Origin: Micromonospora foliorum
GTDB taxonomy: Bacteria; Actinomycetota; Actinomycetes; Mycobacteriales; Micromonosporaceae
Assembly (NCBI RefSeq): GCF_022229015.1
Contig: NZ_JAKKFF010000121.1
Location: 1-32,982, forward strand
Direction: 5' to 3'
Length of the DNA: 32,982 nt
In this document: positions 8,803-16,660 of the stretch, piece after piece
Position numbering within the stretch: position 1 is the first letter of the stretch
Layout of the letters: every line of letters begins with the position of its first letter
Notes under the pieces: generated by a model
The model's database searches: none
The model's input: only the letters and a program-made list of their open reading frames with translations
What the model was told of the DNA's origin: nothing
Made by a program: the position numbers and the translations under genes

Positions 8803-10374
8803 ATGCTCAAGCACTCCACCCGGCGCTGGCTTGCCGGTCTGGGCGTAGCAGGCGCGCTCGTCGCCGCCTCCGCCAGCCCGGCCGTCGCCGTCGAGGAAGC
8901 GCCCATCGAACTGGGCGCCTACTTCAACGACACCACTCTCGCCGCAGGATCCGAAGGCAAGATCGACTCACCACTCCTGTTCGCCTCGGAGCCGGTGATC
9001 GTCGAAGGCCTCACCGTCACGTACGACTACCGGAACCTCGACGGGGTCGTCGACATCAAGCCCGACACGTCGACCTGGGGGTGCGAGTCGCCGGAGGCCG
9101 GCGTTCTGGTCTGCACCGACCCGTTCGAGATCGACCTCTACGAGTGGGCCTACGGCGGCCTCTTCAACGTGGTGATGACGCCGACCGCGAAGGCGACCGA
9201 CGGCGACACCGGCAACCTCAAGGTCACGGTCAGCGCCGAGGGTCTCGCTCCGGCCAGCCACACCGCCAAGCTGCGGATCGGCGAGGGCGTCGACCTGGCA
9301 GCCCCGGGCGAGGAGCACAAGGTGTCGGCCGCTCCCGGCGGCACGTTCAGCGCACCGCTGACGCTCAGCAACGCTGGCAAGACCGACGCCAAGGGAGCGG
9401 TCGCGATCTTCGACCTGAACTACGCGATCCGCCCCGATAAGCAGTACAGCAACTGCACCTACGAGGAGGGTTGGCTGCGGACCTGCTCCTTCTCCGAGGT
9501 GACCGCCGCCGGAGAGGCCCGGTCGGCATCGCTGTCCTACACCCTCGGCAAGGACACCTACGCGCCGGGCAGCGAGTACGGCAACTACAACTGGATGACC
9601 ATCGCCGAGTTCGAGGACTTCAACGCGTACCTCCAGGCCGGGGGCTATTCGGTGGGGCAGCCCGGCAAGGGTCCGGTCCTGAGCCTTCCAGAGGTCCCGT
9701 CCAAGGTGGCGGCCCGCGGTTTCCAGGCTGACACCGACCCCATGAACAACTGGTCCGGCATGACCGTCAAGGTCACCGGCAAGAACGGCGCGGACCTGGT
9801 GGCGGTCGGTGACCAGGTGACCGGCAAGGCGGGCGACGTGGTCACCGCCACCCTCGGAGTCCGCAACGACGGCCCGGCCGCGCTGGACTTCGGTCGGGGC
9901 GGCTCGCCGGTCACGAAGATCGATATCGCCGTTCCGGCGGGCACCACCGCGGTCAAGGTCCCCGAGGTCTGCGCGCCGCTCAAGGGCGACCAGCAGGACT
10001 GGGAGAACGCCGGCAAGCCGGGCGCACCGCTCTACCGCTGCTACCCGGACATCTTCATCGGCGTCGGTGAGGAGCAGACGGTCGACGTCGGCCTCCGGAT
10101 CGACAAGGTGATCGCGAACGCGACGGGCACCGTCACCATCAACGCCAAGTGCGAGTGCGAGGGCTTCACCGACGACCTGAACCCGGCCAACGACGTTGCC
10201 AAGATCCTGGTGAACGCGACCGGCGGCAGCGGCGGTGGCGACGGTGACGGCGGCTCGCTGCCGATCACCGGTCAGTCCACCGGCCTGATCGCCGGCCTCG
10301 GCGCGCTGCTGCTCGCCGCGGGCGTCGGCGGCTACCTGGTGGCCAAGCGCCGCCGGACCCGCTTCGTCGCCTGA
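8803..10374 (+). CDS. Secreted LPXTG-type (LPITG) cell-surface protein, paralogue 2
   Basis: This 523-residue paralogue of the protein at 5446-7011 has the same plan: signal peptide (MLKHSTRRWLAGLGVAGAL, cleavage near AVA at about 28), a long extracellular region, a Gly/Asp linker, LPITG at 486-490, a hydrophobic segment and the tail KRRRTRFVA. Shared internal landmarks include RIGEGVDLA, the aromatic Asp/Asn-rich strand FDLNYAIR, LGKDTYAPGSEYG, FEDFNAY, VVTATLGVRNDGPAALD and KCECEGF. The start is supported by GAGGG at 8792-8796. It is divergent from the sigma factor. The close similarity and conserved upstream motif suggest a duplication with co-regulation (inference). It would need a sortase encoded elsewhere. 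Confidence 0.88.
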   Translation: MLKHSTRRWLAGLGVAGALVAASASPAVAVEEAPIELGAYFNDTTLAAGSEGKIDSPLLFASEPVIVEGLTVTYDYRNLDGVVDIKPDTSTWGCESPEAGVLVCTDPFEIDLYEWAYGGLFNVVMTPTAKATDGDTGNLKVTVSAEGLAPASHTAKLRIGEGVDLAAPGEEHKVSAAPGGTFSAPLTLSNAGKTDAKGAVAIFDLNYAIRPDKQYSNCTYEEGWLRTCSFSEVTAAGEARSASLSYTLGKDTYAPGSEYGNYNWMTIAEFEDFNAYLQAGGYSVGQPGKGPVLSLPEVPSKVAARGFQADTDPMNNWSGMTVKVTGKNGADLVAVGDQVTGKAGDVVTATLGVRNDGPAALDFGRGGSPVTKIDIAVPAGTTAVKVPEVCAPLKGDQQDWENAGKPGAPLYRCYPDIFIGVGEEQTVDVGLRIDKVIANATGTVTINAKCECEGFTDDLNPANDVAKILVNATGGSGGGDGDGGSLPITGQSTGLIAGLGALLLAAGVGGYLVAKRRRTRFVA

Positions 10375-10389
10375 TCCACCCCGCACCAC

Positions 10390-10426
10390 CGGTGCCCCGT
10401 CGACCACCACGGTCGGCGGGGCACCG
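10390..10426 (+). terminator. Hairpin terminator after surface-protein gene 2
   Basis: CGGTGCCCCG plus CGACC pairs with GGTCG plus CGGGGCACCG, with one mismatched pair between the two stem parts and a 5-base loop, 15 bases after the stop. Confidence 0.8.
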
Positions 10427-10538
10427 TCGTCGGACCCCACGACGACGGGACGCTGGCGTCGAGCCCCACGGCTCGGGCGGGTGGTGACGGGCCGGTCCGG
10501 CGCGGCCGGAACCCTGGGCTTCGGTACCCTTTGTGGCC

Positions 10539-11354
10539 GTGGACACAGCTGAGAAGACCCGCGCTCTCGTGGAGAGCGTCGCCCTGAACCCGCTCGATCC
10601 CAAGGATCTGTTGCAGACCTTCGGGCTGATCGGCGTGTGGGTGATCCTCTTCGCCGAGACCGGCCTGCTGGTGGGCTTCTTCTTCCCCGGTGACTCGCTG
10701 CTGTTCCTCGCCGGGGTCGCCTCGTCACCGGTGGCGGACGCGATCTTCGGCGACGGCACCCGCCTCTCCCTGGCTGGCCTGCTGATCGGTGGGCCGATCT
10801 GCGCGATCGTCGGCGCCCAGCTGGGGCACTGGCTCGGCAAGCGGTACGGCCGGCCGATGTTCGAGCGGCCGAACTCCCGGCTCTTCAAGAAGGAGTACGT
10901 GGAGAAGGCCGAGTACTACTTCCAGAAGTTCGGCCCGGCGAAGGCCGTCGTGCTGGCGCGCTTCATTCCGATCGTCCGGACGTTCCTCAACCCGGTCGCG
11001 GGTGCGCTGGGCATGCCGGCCAAGCAGTTCCTGCTCTGGAACATCGTCGGCGCGGTGCTCTGGGTGGACGGCATCCTGCTGATCGGCTATCTGCTGGCCG
11101 AGCAGATCTACCAGGCCATCGGCGACAAGATCGACCACTACATCCTGCCGGTGGTGGCCCTGATCATTCTGATCTCGGTGCTGCCGATCTTCTTCGAGTT
11201 CCTCCGCGACCGGCGGGCTCGTAAGCGCGGCGAGGCGGTCGCGGTGGTCGCGGCGGCCAGTGCCGCCGGCGCGGTGGAGGCGGCCCGTGAGGCGTTCGAC
11301 CACGACCGGCACCAGCACGGCCATCAGCGCCCGGAGCACGGTCAGGACCGTTGA
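10539..11354 (+). CDS. DedA family membrane protein
   Basis: DedA-family (SNARE-associated/VTT) proteins are inner-membrane proteins implicated in lipid-carrier recycling and envelope homeostasis. This protein of 271 residues shows the family core: FAETGLLVGFFFPGDSLLFLAG with the conserved Glu (40) and Asp (52) in the first re-entrant/helix region, GHWLGKRYG, and the ARFIPIVRTFLNPVAGALGM signature (about 140-159), then two C-terminal helices. The cytoplasmic tail is charged and ends in a His-rich run (DHDRHQHGHQRPEHG). No Shine-Dalgarno precedes the start; TACCCT at 10525-10530 lies 8 bases before GTG 10539, so a leaderless message starting there is likely. GTG 10533 is the alternative start. 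Confidence 0.92.
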   Translation: MDTAEKTRALVESVALNPLDPKDLLQTFGLIGVWVILFAETGLLVGFFFPGDSLLFLAGVASSPVADAIFGDGTRLSLAGLLIGGPICAIVGAQLGHWLGKRYGRPMFERPNSRLFKKEYVEKAEYYFQKFGPAKAVVLARFIPIVRTFLNPVAGALGMPAKQFLLWNIVGAVLWVDGILLIGYLLAEQIYQAIGDKIDHYILPVVALIILISVLPIFFEFLRDRRARKRGEAVAVVAAASAAGAVEAAREAFDHDRHQHGHQRPEHGQDR

Positions 11355-11361
11355 GGTACGA

Positions 11362-11397
11362 CGACGGCCGGCCCCCTGGTGAGGGGGTCGGCCGTCG
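11362..11397. terminator. Hairpin terminator after dedA
   Basis: CGACGGCCG plus CCCCCT pairs with AGGGGG plus CGGCCGTCG around a GGTG loop, 8 bases after the stop. It can work on both strands, and the next gene is convergent. Confidence 0.8.
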
Positions 11398-11519
11398 GCA
11401 TGTCGAACCCGGCCTCCGGTGGTGCGACCGGGGACGAGCAGGTGTCAACCACCGGTGGCGCCACCCCTGGCTCGCCACCGGACGCCGTCCCAGCTCGGGA
11501 CGACGTGGTAGTGCCTACG

Positions 11520-11897
11520 TCAGCGGGCCTTCTTGGTGGCTCGCTTACGCGGCGGGGTCAGCAGGTCGGCGATCGTCGCGATCGCACTCGGGACCAGGCT
11601 GTAGTACGCCCAGACACCGCGCTTCTCCCGCTGCAACAAGCCGGCCTCGGTGAGGATACGCAGGTGATGACTGACCGTCGGCTGAGAGAGGCCGAGCGGC
11701 GCCGTCAGGTCACAGACGCACGCCTCGCCCTCGGGGGCCGACTGGATCAGGCTGAGCAGCCGCAACCGAGCAGGATCAGCAAGGGCCTTGAGGACCCCGG
11801 CGAGACGCTCGGCATCGGCACGTTCGATCGGCTCGCCGTTTAGCGGCGAGATCTGAGGCATAGTCATTTCGGCCAACGCAGTTCCCACGTATTCCAT
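11520..11897 (-). CDS. ArsR/SmtB-family metalloregulator with a CVC motif
   Basis: This 125-residue winged-helix repressor belongs to the ArsR/SmtB family. The helix-turn-helix is APLGLSQPTVSHHLRILTEAGLL (66-88), preceded by EACVCDL with Cys60 and Cys62; the usual form ELCVCDL is the thiol-metal site of arsenite-, cadmium- or lead-sensing members. The wing is KRGVWAYYSL and the tail is lysine-rich. No ars, cad or transporter genes are adjacent, so its targets are elsewhere or it acts with the upstream gene. The start is uncertain: ATG 11897 directly abuts GGAAGG, while GTG 11888 has that same box at 9-base spacing. A short dyad (CTGC-N6-GCAG, 11923-11936) lies upstream. Confidence 0.88.
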   Translation of the reverse strand: MEYVGTALAEMTMPQISPLNGEPIERADAERLAGVLKALADPARLRLLSLIQSAPEGEACVCDLTAPLGLSQPTVSHHLRILTEAGLLQREKRGVWAYYSLVPSAIATIADLLTPPRKRATKKAR

Positions 11898-11922
11898 CCT
11901 TCCACCAGCAGCATCGATCCGC

Positions 11923-11936
11923 CTGCATATCAGCAG
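11923..11936. promoter_or_regulatory. Short dyad upstream of arsR, possible operator
   Basis: CTGC-N6-GCAG, centred about 30 bases before the arsR start, lies where an autoregulatory operator would be expected. The arms are only 4 bp, so the support is weak. Confidence 0.2.
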
Positions 11937-11954
11937 ATCCGAATCGGCAGACTT

Positions 11955-12494
11955 TTACGCCACAAGGCCGAGGTCAGCCAACGTATAGGCCGCCCGGTAC
12001 GGCAATCCGGCGGCTCGCACCGCGTCGCCGGCTCCTCGATCAACAATAACCACCACGCCCACGACTTCCGCCCCGGCCTCGCGAAGCGCCTCGACAGCGG
12101 TCAAAACACTTCCGCCCGTCGTGGATGTGTCCTCCACCGCCAACACCCTGCGGCCGGCCACCTCCGGTCCCTCGATCCGCCGCTGAAGACCGTGGGCCTT
12201 GCCCGCCTTGCGCACCACAAAGGCGTCCAGGGCCCGGCCGGTCGGAGCGGCGGCGTGCAGCATCGAGAGCGCGACAGGGTCCGCACCCAGGGTGAGGCCC
12301 CCGACCGCGTCGAACTCCCAGTCGGCGGTGAGGTCGAGCAACACCCGGCCGACCAGAGGAGCGGCCCGGTGATGGAGCGTGACGCGCCGCAGATCCACGT
12401 ACCAGTCTGCCTCGCGCCCCGACGAGAGCACGACCCGTCCGTGGACCACAGCCAGGTCGGTAATGAATTTACGCAGGTCGTCGTGGTCCCCCAT
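11955..12494 (-). CDS. pyrE: Orotate phosphoribosyltransferase
   Basis: PyrE makes orotidine 5'-phosphate from orotate and PRPP in pyrimidine synthesis. The 179-residue sequence has the type I phosphoribosyltransferase PRPP loop VLAVEDTSTTGGS (118-130), the catalytic-loop RKAGKAHG (95-102) and the early SGREADWYVDLRR substrate region (25-37), in the usual order and length. ATG 12494 is chosen because the earlier in-frame GTG (12542) would add residues outside the family pattern. There is no Shine-Dalgarno; TAACCT on the minus strand at 12508-12503 lies 8 bases before the ATG, which fits a leaderless message. It is followed 57 bases later by arsR on the same strand. Other pyr genes are not in the window. 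Confidence 0.93.
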   Translation of the reverse strand: MGDHDDLRKFITDLAVVHGRVVLSSGREADWYVDLRRVTLHHRAAPLVGRVLLDLTADWEFDAVGGLTLGADPVALSMLHAAAPTGRALDAFVVRKAGKAHGLQRRIEGPEVAGRRVLAVEDTSTTGGSVLTAVEALREAGAEVVGVVVIVDRGAGDAVRAAGLPYRAAYTLADLGLVA

Positions 12495-12663
12495 GGCGAT
12501 AGAGGTTACTGCGCAACTCTGAACGCCGTGTGCGGGGTCCACCCTGACCAGCCCCGGGGGGAACCGATGACTGGCGATGTTCGACTACGCTCAGCGACTG
12601 GCCCGACAGCGGCGCGCCAACGTCGTCCGGCTGGTCGCTCGGGGTCGGCGGGCCGGTCGAAGG

Positions 12664-13473
12664 TCAGTGCTCGTCGCGACCGATCCGGCCGCGGGTGTCC
12701 CGCGCGACCGCCTGGAGCAGCCGTCGCGGCGCGTGTCGCATGCCGGCGACGACCACCTTGTACTTCCACGCGGGGATGCTGACCATCTTGCCTTTGCGCA
12801 GGTCACGCAGGGCTTCGTCCACCACATCCTCGGCCCGCAACCACAGCCACTCCGGCGTCTTGGACATGTTGATGCCGGCCCGCTGGTGGAATTCGGTGCG
12901 GGTGTAGCCGGGGCAGAGGGCCATCACCTGAACGCCGAACGGCCGCGCCGACTGCCCGACGGACTCGCTGAAGTTGGTGACCCACGCCTTGCTGGCGGAG
13001 TACGTCGATCCGGGCATCGCCGTACCGAAACCGGCGACCGAAGAGACATTTATCACTGCCCCATTTCGCCGTTCAGTCATCGGTCGTAGCGCCGCCAGGG
13101 TCAACCGCATGACCGCGTGCACGTTGAGTCGCAACAGTCGTGCCTCGTCCTCCGCCGTGGAGCGCAGGAACGGTTTGTTCAGGCTGATCCCCGCATTGTT
13201 GACCAGCAGGTGCACCGGGCTGCCGTCGGCGATCCGCTGCTCCACGGTGGCGCAGCCGTCGTCGGTGGACAGATCCGCCGGGATCGTCTCCACCTCGCGC
13301 CCGTACGTGGAACGCAGCTCGGTGGCGAGCTCGGTCAACCGCGCCGCGTCGCGGGCAACGAGCACCAGGTGCCAACCGTCGGCGGCCAGCCGTCGGGTGA
13401 ACGCCGCGCCGATGCCGGCGGTGGCCCCGGTGACCAGGGCTCGGCGCTCGGCAGTGGTGGGGTCGAGCGTCAC
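12664..13473 (-). CDS. Short-chain dehydrogenase/reductase (SDR)
   Basis: This is a classical NAD(P)-dependent SDR oxidoreductase of 269 residues. It shows TGATAGIG (15-22, cofactor Gly-rich loop), NNAG (92-95), catalytic Ser144 in INVSSVAG, and YSASK (158-162, Tyr and Lys). The R at 41 after the second strand (VARD) suggests NADP(H) preference. The C-terminal extension is basic (KYKVVVAGMRHAPRRLLQ), as in SDRs related to short-chain acyl or ketosteroid reductases such as DltE-like enzymes; the substrate cannot be told. The GTG start lies 10 bases after the stop of the upstream membrane-protein gene on the same strand, so the two are probably co-transcribed. Confidence 0.92.
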   Translation of the reverse strand: MTLDPTTAERRALVTGATAGIGAAFTRRLAADGWHLVLVARDAARLTELATELRSTYGREVETIPADLSTDDGCATVEQRIADGSPVHLLVNNAGISLNKPFLRSTAEDEARLLRLNVHAVMRLTLAALRPMTERRNGAVINVSSVAGFGTAMPGSTYSASKAWVTNFSESVGQSARPFGVQVMALCPGYTRTEFHQRAGINMSKTPEWLWLRAEDVVDEALRDLRKGKMVSIPAWKYKVVVAGMRHAPRRLLQAVARDTRGRIGRDEH

Positions 13474-13483
13474 GGGGCGGTCC

Positions 13484-14140
13484 TCACCTGGGCGGGAACG
13501 GGGGCGCGGGCGGCGCCGACGGGGGATGGTGCGGGGCGGGCGTGAACATGGGCGGCGCGGTCGGCGTCGTCGGGCGGTGGCGGCCGAACCAGCTGTTAGC
13601 CGCCGGCAGCGCCAGCAGCGTAGCTACTACAAGGTAACCGAGCCCTTGGGCGACGGAAAGCCCGGCGTTGAGCGGGATCCACCAGGACGGGTACGCGCCG
13701 CCGATCAGGCCCAGCAACTCGGCGAGAGCCTGCTCGCCGGAGCCCAGTTGCAGTGGCGCGGCCCGTTCGCCGACGACAACCGCCACGCTGCAACAGCCGG
13801 CGAGGAGGCCGAGCCCGCTGACCACCCACGTCGCCACCCGGACGCCGTTGCGACCGGCAAGCAGCCCGAGGGCCAGGCCGGCGAGCAGTGGCGCGGAGAG
13901 CGCCGCCACCACCGCGGACAGCACCGCGGACGCGCGGAGCAGAGTCACCACGTCGTTGATCTGCTCCGAGCTCGCCGAGGTGTCGCGGGCGGCGGAGCGG
14001 AACGCGTCGACCGTCCCGCCCAGCACCACCAGGTCGACCACGGCGTACGCGAGCGCGGCGACCGCCATCACCAACAGCACGGTCGCGGCCGACAGGACGG
14101 CGGCGGGCCGGCGGGCCGGTGCCGATTCCGGGTACGACAC
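13484..14140 (-). CDS. Four-helix membrane protein with Pro-rich tail (paralogue A of three)
   Basis: This 218-residue integral membrane protein has helices at about 14-38, 70-94, 100-122 and 160-184, and a cytoplasmic proline-rich tail (about 190-218). The segment between helices 3 and 4 contains YPSWWIPLNAGLS, and the last helix ends in LLALPAANSWF. The same layout and the LLALPxANxxF ending recur in the proteins at 14213-14980 and 15737-16591. GTG 14140 follows GGAGGG with 7 bases between, but that box is paired in a hairpin (14146-14187). Function unknown. It is likely co-transcribed with the downstream SDR gene. Confidence 0.75.
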   Translation of the reverse strand: MSYPESAPARRPAAVLSAATVLLVMAVAALAYAVVDLVVLGGTVDAFRSAARDTSASSEQINDVVTLLRASAVLSAVVAALSAPLLAGLALGLLAGRNGVRVATWVVSGLGLLAGCCSVAVVVGERAAPLQLGSGEQALAELLGLIGGAYPSWWIPLNAGLSVAQGLGYLVVATLLALPAANSWFGRHRPTTPTAPPMFTPAPHHPPSAPPAPPFPPR

Positions 14141-14145
14141 GACGA

Positions 14146-14187
14146 ATCCCTCCGGTAGGCGTCGGGTTGCAACCTACTCGGAGGGAT
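14146..14187 (-). promoter_or_regulatory. 5'-UTR hairpin sequestering the ribosome-binding site
   Basis: On the minus strand ATCCCTCC pairs with GGAGGGAT and GTAGG with CCTAC around a 13-base loop, with a small internal mismatch. The right arm contains the GGAGGG ribosome-binding site of the gene starting at 14140, so the folded form would block translation. This is seen in sequence; a regulatory role is inferred. Confidence 0.45.
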
Positions 14188-14212
14188 CGTCGGCGTCGTG
14201 CTTATCGAGCCG

Positions 14213-14980
14213 TCAGCTCGTCGACGGCGGGGTTGACCCCGGGCGGTCCGTGGGCGGCGTGTCGTCGGGCCGGTTCGCGGCCGGAGGCGGCGGGTAGCTC
14301 GGCTCCCCAGTCGACGGATAGCCCGGCTCACCGGATGCCTGCGGGTAGCCGGGCTGACCCGGCGCCTGCGGGTGGCCCGGGTAGCTGGCGCCCGGGGTGG
14401 GCGGCTCCCAGCCCGCGGCGGGCTTGCGGAAGAACGGGTTCGCCTTCGGCAGCGCCAGCAGGACCAGCGCCGTGATCAGCGCGATCAGGCTGAGCACACC
14501 GAGCAGGAGGCTGACCGGGGTGACCCAGGAGGGCAGAGCCTCCTCCAGGCGGCGCTGGATCTCCTCGGGGCTCGGCCCGTCGCCGCCAGTCCCGCCACCG
14601 GTGTTGAAACCGCCGGCCGCGTTGCTGAGCAGGCCACCGCCGACGCAGCAGACCATGATGCCGCCGACGATCCAGGTGGTGATCCGGGCACCGTTGCGGC
14701 CCTGGTTGTTGAAGAGGGCCAGCACGCCCAGCACGACCGCGAGCAGCAGCAGAAGAATGCTGCTGCCGATGCCGATGACGACGAAGACGTCGGCCACCTG
14801 GTCGCCGTCGGTGGTGCTGCCCGCGTACGCCTCACGGAGCGCGTCCCGCGTCTTGCCGAAGGTGCTGAGCGTGATGATCAGACTGATCACCTGGAGCGCC
14901 AGGAACAGGAAGAGCAGGTAGCTGGAAATCGACACAATGGATGGCCGCTGGCGGGCCGGCGTGCTCTGGGAATCGACCAC
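14213..14980 (-). CDS. Four-helix membrane protein with Pro/Gly/Tyr-rich tail (paralogue B)
   Basis: This 255-residue membrane protein has helices at about 18-40, 66-90, 100-120 and 153-178. It has a QGRNGARITTW motif before helix 3 (compare GRNGVRVATW in paralogue A), PSWVTPVSLLLG before helix 4, and LLALPKANPFF at the membrane exit. The roughly 70-residue cytoplasmic tail is a low-complexity Pro-Gly-Tyr repeat (units such as GQPGYPQASGEPGYPS), a type seen in actinobacterial proteins that bind membrane-associated partners. GTG 14980 follows GGAAGGAG. It lies 72 bases upstream of paralogue A. Function is unknown. Confidence 0.75.
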   Translation of the reverse strand: MVDSQSTPARQRPSIVSISSYLLFLFLALQVISLIITLSTFGKTRDALREAYAGSTTDGDQVADVFVVIGIGSSILLLLLAVVLGVLALFNNQGRNGARITTWIVGGIMVCCVGGGLLSNAAGGFNTGGGTGGDGPSPEEIQRRLEEALPSWVTPVSLLLGVLSLIALITALVLLALPKANPFFRKPAAGWEPPTPGASYPGHPQAPGQPGYPQASGEPGYPSTGEPSYPPPPAANRPDDTPPTDRPGSTPPSTS

Positions 14981-15072
14981 GATTCTCCTTCCCTAAGATC
15001 GCGCCCACACCGTATCGACAACCGGCCAGTTCGGCATGCCGCGACGAGCCCGGCGCGTCCGCCCGGTCCGGC

Positions 15073-15654
15073 TCAGCGGGCCTCGGGCGTGGGGCGGATC
15101 GTCAGGTCGGCCGGGTCGAGCAGGTCGCCGCGGGCCACTCTCCAGCCCTCCTCGCCGTACGCCTCGAAGGAGAGCCGCGCGGCGCCACCGGACTGGTAGT
15201 CGTGGTAGCGCATGGTCCCGGTCGACGGCAGGTCGGTCGCTCCGGTGGCGGTGTACCGCGCCTGCCCGGTCTCGGCCCAGGTGTAGCGCCGGCCGCCGAG
15301 TTCGATGGTCGGGGCGCCGGGGGTGACGGTGGCGCCCGGTTCGGCGGTCCAGAGCACCAGCTCGAGTTCGGGGCCGTCCTCCACGGAGAGCCGGTGGCGG
15401 GTGCCGGAGTCGTCGTCGAGGAGGTGCTGCACCCAGCTCCAGTCGCCCTCGACCAGGCGGATCGTGGCGCTCACCGCGTACTCCTGCTCGCGGATCCGCA
15501 CGCGGTCGCCCGGGGCCAGGCGCAGCGGGCCGCGCGGCGGACCCGCCGGCTGGCCGTCGGGTCGGCTCGTCGCCCGCCGGCGGACCCGCACGACGACCAC
15601 GACCACCGCGAGTACGGCAACTGCCGCCACCAGGCACGTCACCACCGCGTCCAC
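15073..15654 (-). CDS. DUF4178 domain protein
   Basis: This 193-residue protein has one N-terminal membrane anchor (about 3-24) followed by basic linker and a DUF4178 domain, recognised by LAPGDRVRIREQEYAVSATIRLVEGDWSW, then LSVEDGPELELVLW and a final RYHDYQSGG...LSFEAYGEEGW segment. DUF4178 proteins are often encoded near PspA/phage-shock-like or spermidine-synthase-like membrane-stress loci, but no such gene is in the window. It starts at GTG 15654. It lies between two members of the four-helix family, on the same strand. Function is not established. Confidence 0.8.
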   Translation of the reverse strand: MDAVVTCLVAAVAVLAVVVVVVRVRRRATSRPDGQPAGPPRGPLRLAPGDRVRIREQEYAVSATIRLVEGDWSWVQHLLDDDSGTRHRLSVEDGPELELVLWTAEPGATVTPGAPTIELGGRRYTWAETGQARYTATGATDLPSTGTMRYHDYQSGGAARLSFEAYGEEGWRVARGDLLDPADLTIRPTPEAR

Positions 15655-15736
15655 CCGACCACCTCCCCAGGTACGTCGGCGCAGACGGTAACAACCTTCG
15701 GCACCAGGAAGGCCCGCGCTGTGGCCGACAGCTCAG

Positions 15737-16591
15737 CTAGCGGAGGCCGTCGGGGGCGTCGTCCGGTGGCGCCACCGATGGTCCGGTCGGCCCTGGTGAG
15801 CTGCTCGGCGCGCCCGGCGTCAGGTGCGCGGCCGGGTCGGGGCAGATAAGGTAGCCGGGTGGGAGCGGCTGGGTCGGCGGCAGGAAGCCCGGCACGAGCG
15901 GAACGGTCGGATATCCGTAGCCGGCCGGGGCGTAGTAGGGAACGGGCATCGCCCAGGCCGGGTCGGGAAGCGCCGCGCTCGCGGTACGCGGCACGAACCA
16001 GCGGTTCGCCGGCGGTAGCGCCAGCAGCAGGACCACGGCCGCGGAGACTGCCAGGACGGTGAGCACGCCCAGCCCCGCCGCGGGGAAGAACACGTCGTCC
16101 CAGGGGTCGGTGCCGGCGTAGAGCGTGTCGGAGAACGTCGAGGTCTCCCACTCGTCGTCCCACTCCGGTGGCGGCTCCGACGCGATCTCCGGGGCGACCA
16201 GCAGGGGTACGAGAAACCCTCCGGAGCAGCACTGCGCGAAGCAGACCAGCAGCTGCGTGCCACTGGCGACGAAGACCAGGATCCGCGCGACGTTGGCGCC
16301 GCGCCGGACCGGGACGGCGGTGGCCGCCAGCCAGACCGCGAGCAGCACCGCCGGTACGCCGAGGATCAGCGTCATCACGACGTTGCCCTGCCGCTCGCCA
16401 GCCACCTCGTCCGGGTCGGCGTCCGGCACCAGTCGTACCGCGCGGTCGATCTGGCCGTCGAAGTGCACCGCCTCGGCCACCGTCAGCGCGGCCAGGCCGA
16501 GCAGCACCAGCACCACGGCCAGTTGCAGCCAGAAGGCGATGGTCACGGTGGTCGGCCGGAGCGGACGCGGTGCGGTGACGGGCGGGCTCAT
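15737..16591 (-). CDS. Four-helix membrane protein with Pro-rich tail (paralogue C)
   Basis: This is a 284-residue membrane protein with helices at about 17-42, 72-95, 100-122 and 172-195. The loop before the last helix is long and acidic (PPPEWDDEWETSTFSDTLYAGTDPWDDVF). The last helix ends in LLALPPANRWF, matching paralogues A and B, and a tail of about 85 residues is rich in Pro, Tyr and Gly (PVPYYAPAGYGYPTVP). A CFAQCCSGG cluster lies after helix 3, comparable to the CC pairs in A (GCCSV) and B (VCCVGG). ATG 16591 is preferred over the longer frame to 16645. Function unknown. Confidence 0.75.
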   Translation of the reverse strand: MSPPVTAPRPLRPTTVTIAFWLQLAVVLVLLGLAALTVAEAVHFDGQIDRAVRLVPDADPDEVAGERQGNVVMTLILGVPAVLLAVWLAATAVPVRRGANVARILVFVASGTQLLVCFAQCCSGGFLVPLLVAPEIASEPPPEWDDEWETSTFSDTLYAGTDPWDDVFFPAAGLGVLTVLAVSAAVVLLLALPPANRWFVPRTASAALPDPAWAMPVPYYAPAGYGYPTVPLVPGFLPPTQPLPPGYLICPDPAAHLTPGAPSSSPGPTGPSVAPPDDAPDGLR

Positions 16592-16660
16592 GGCTCGCAA
16601 CGTACGGCGCGGCGTCGGCGACCGGCAGGACCAATCGGGCAGCACCGACCGGCGAATGGA

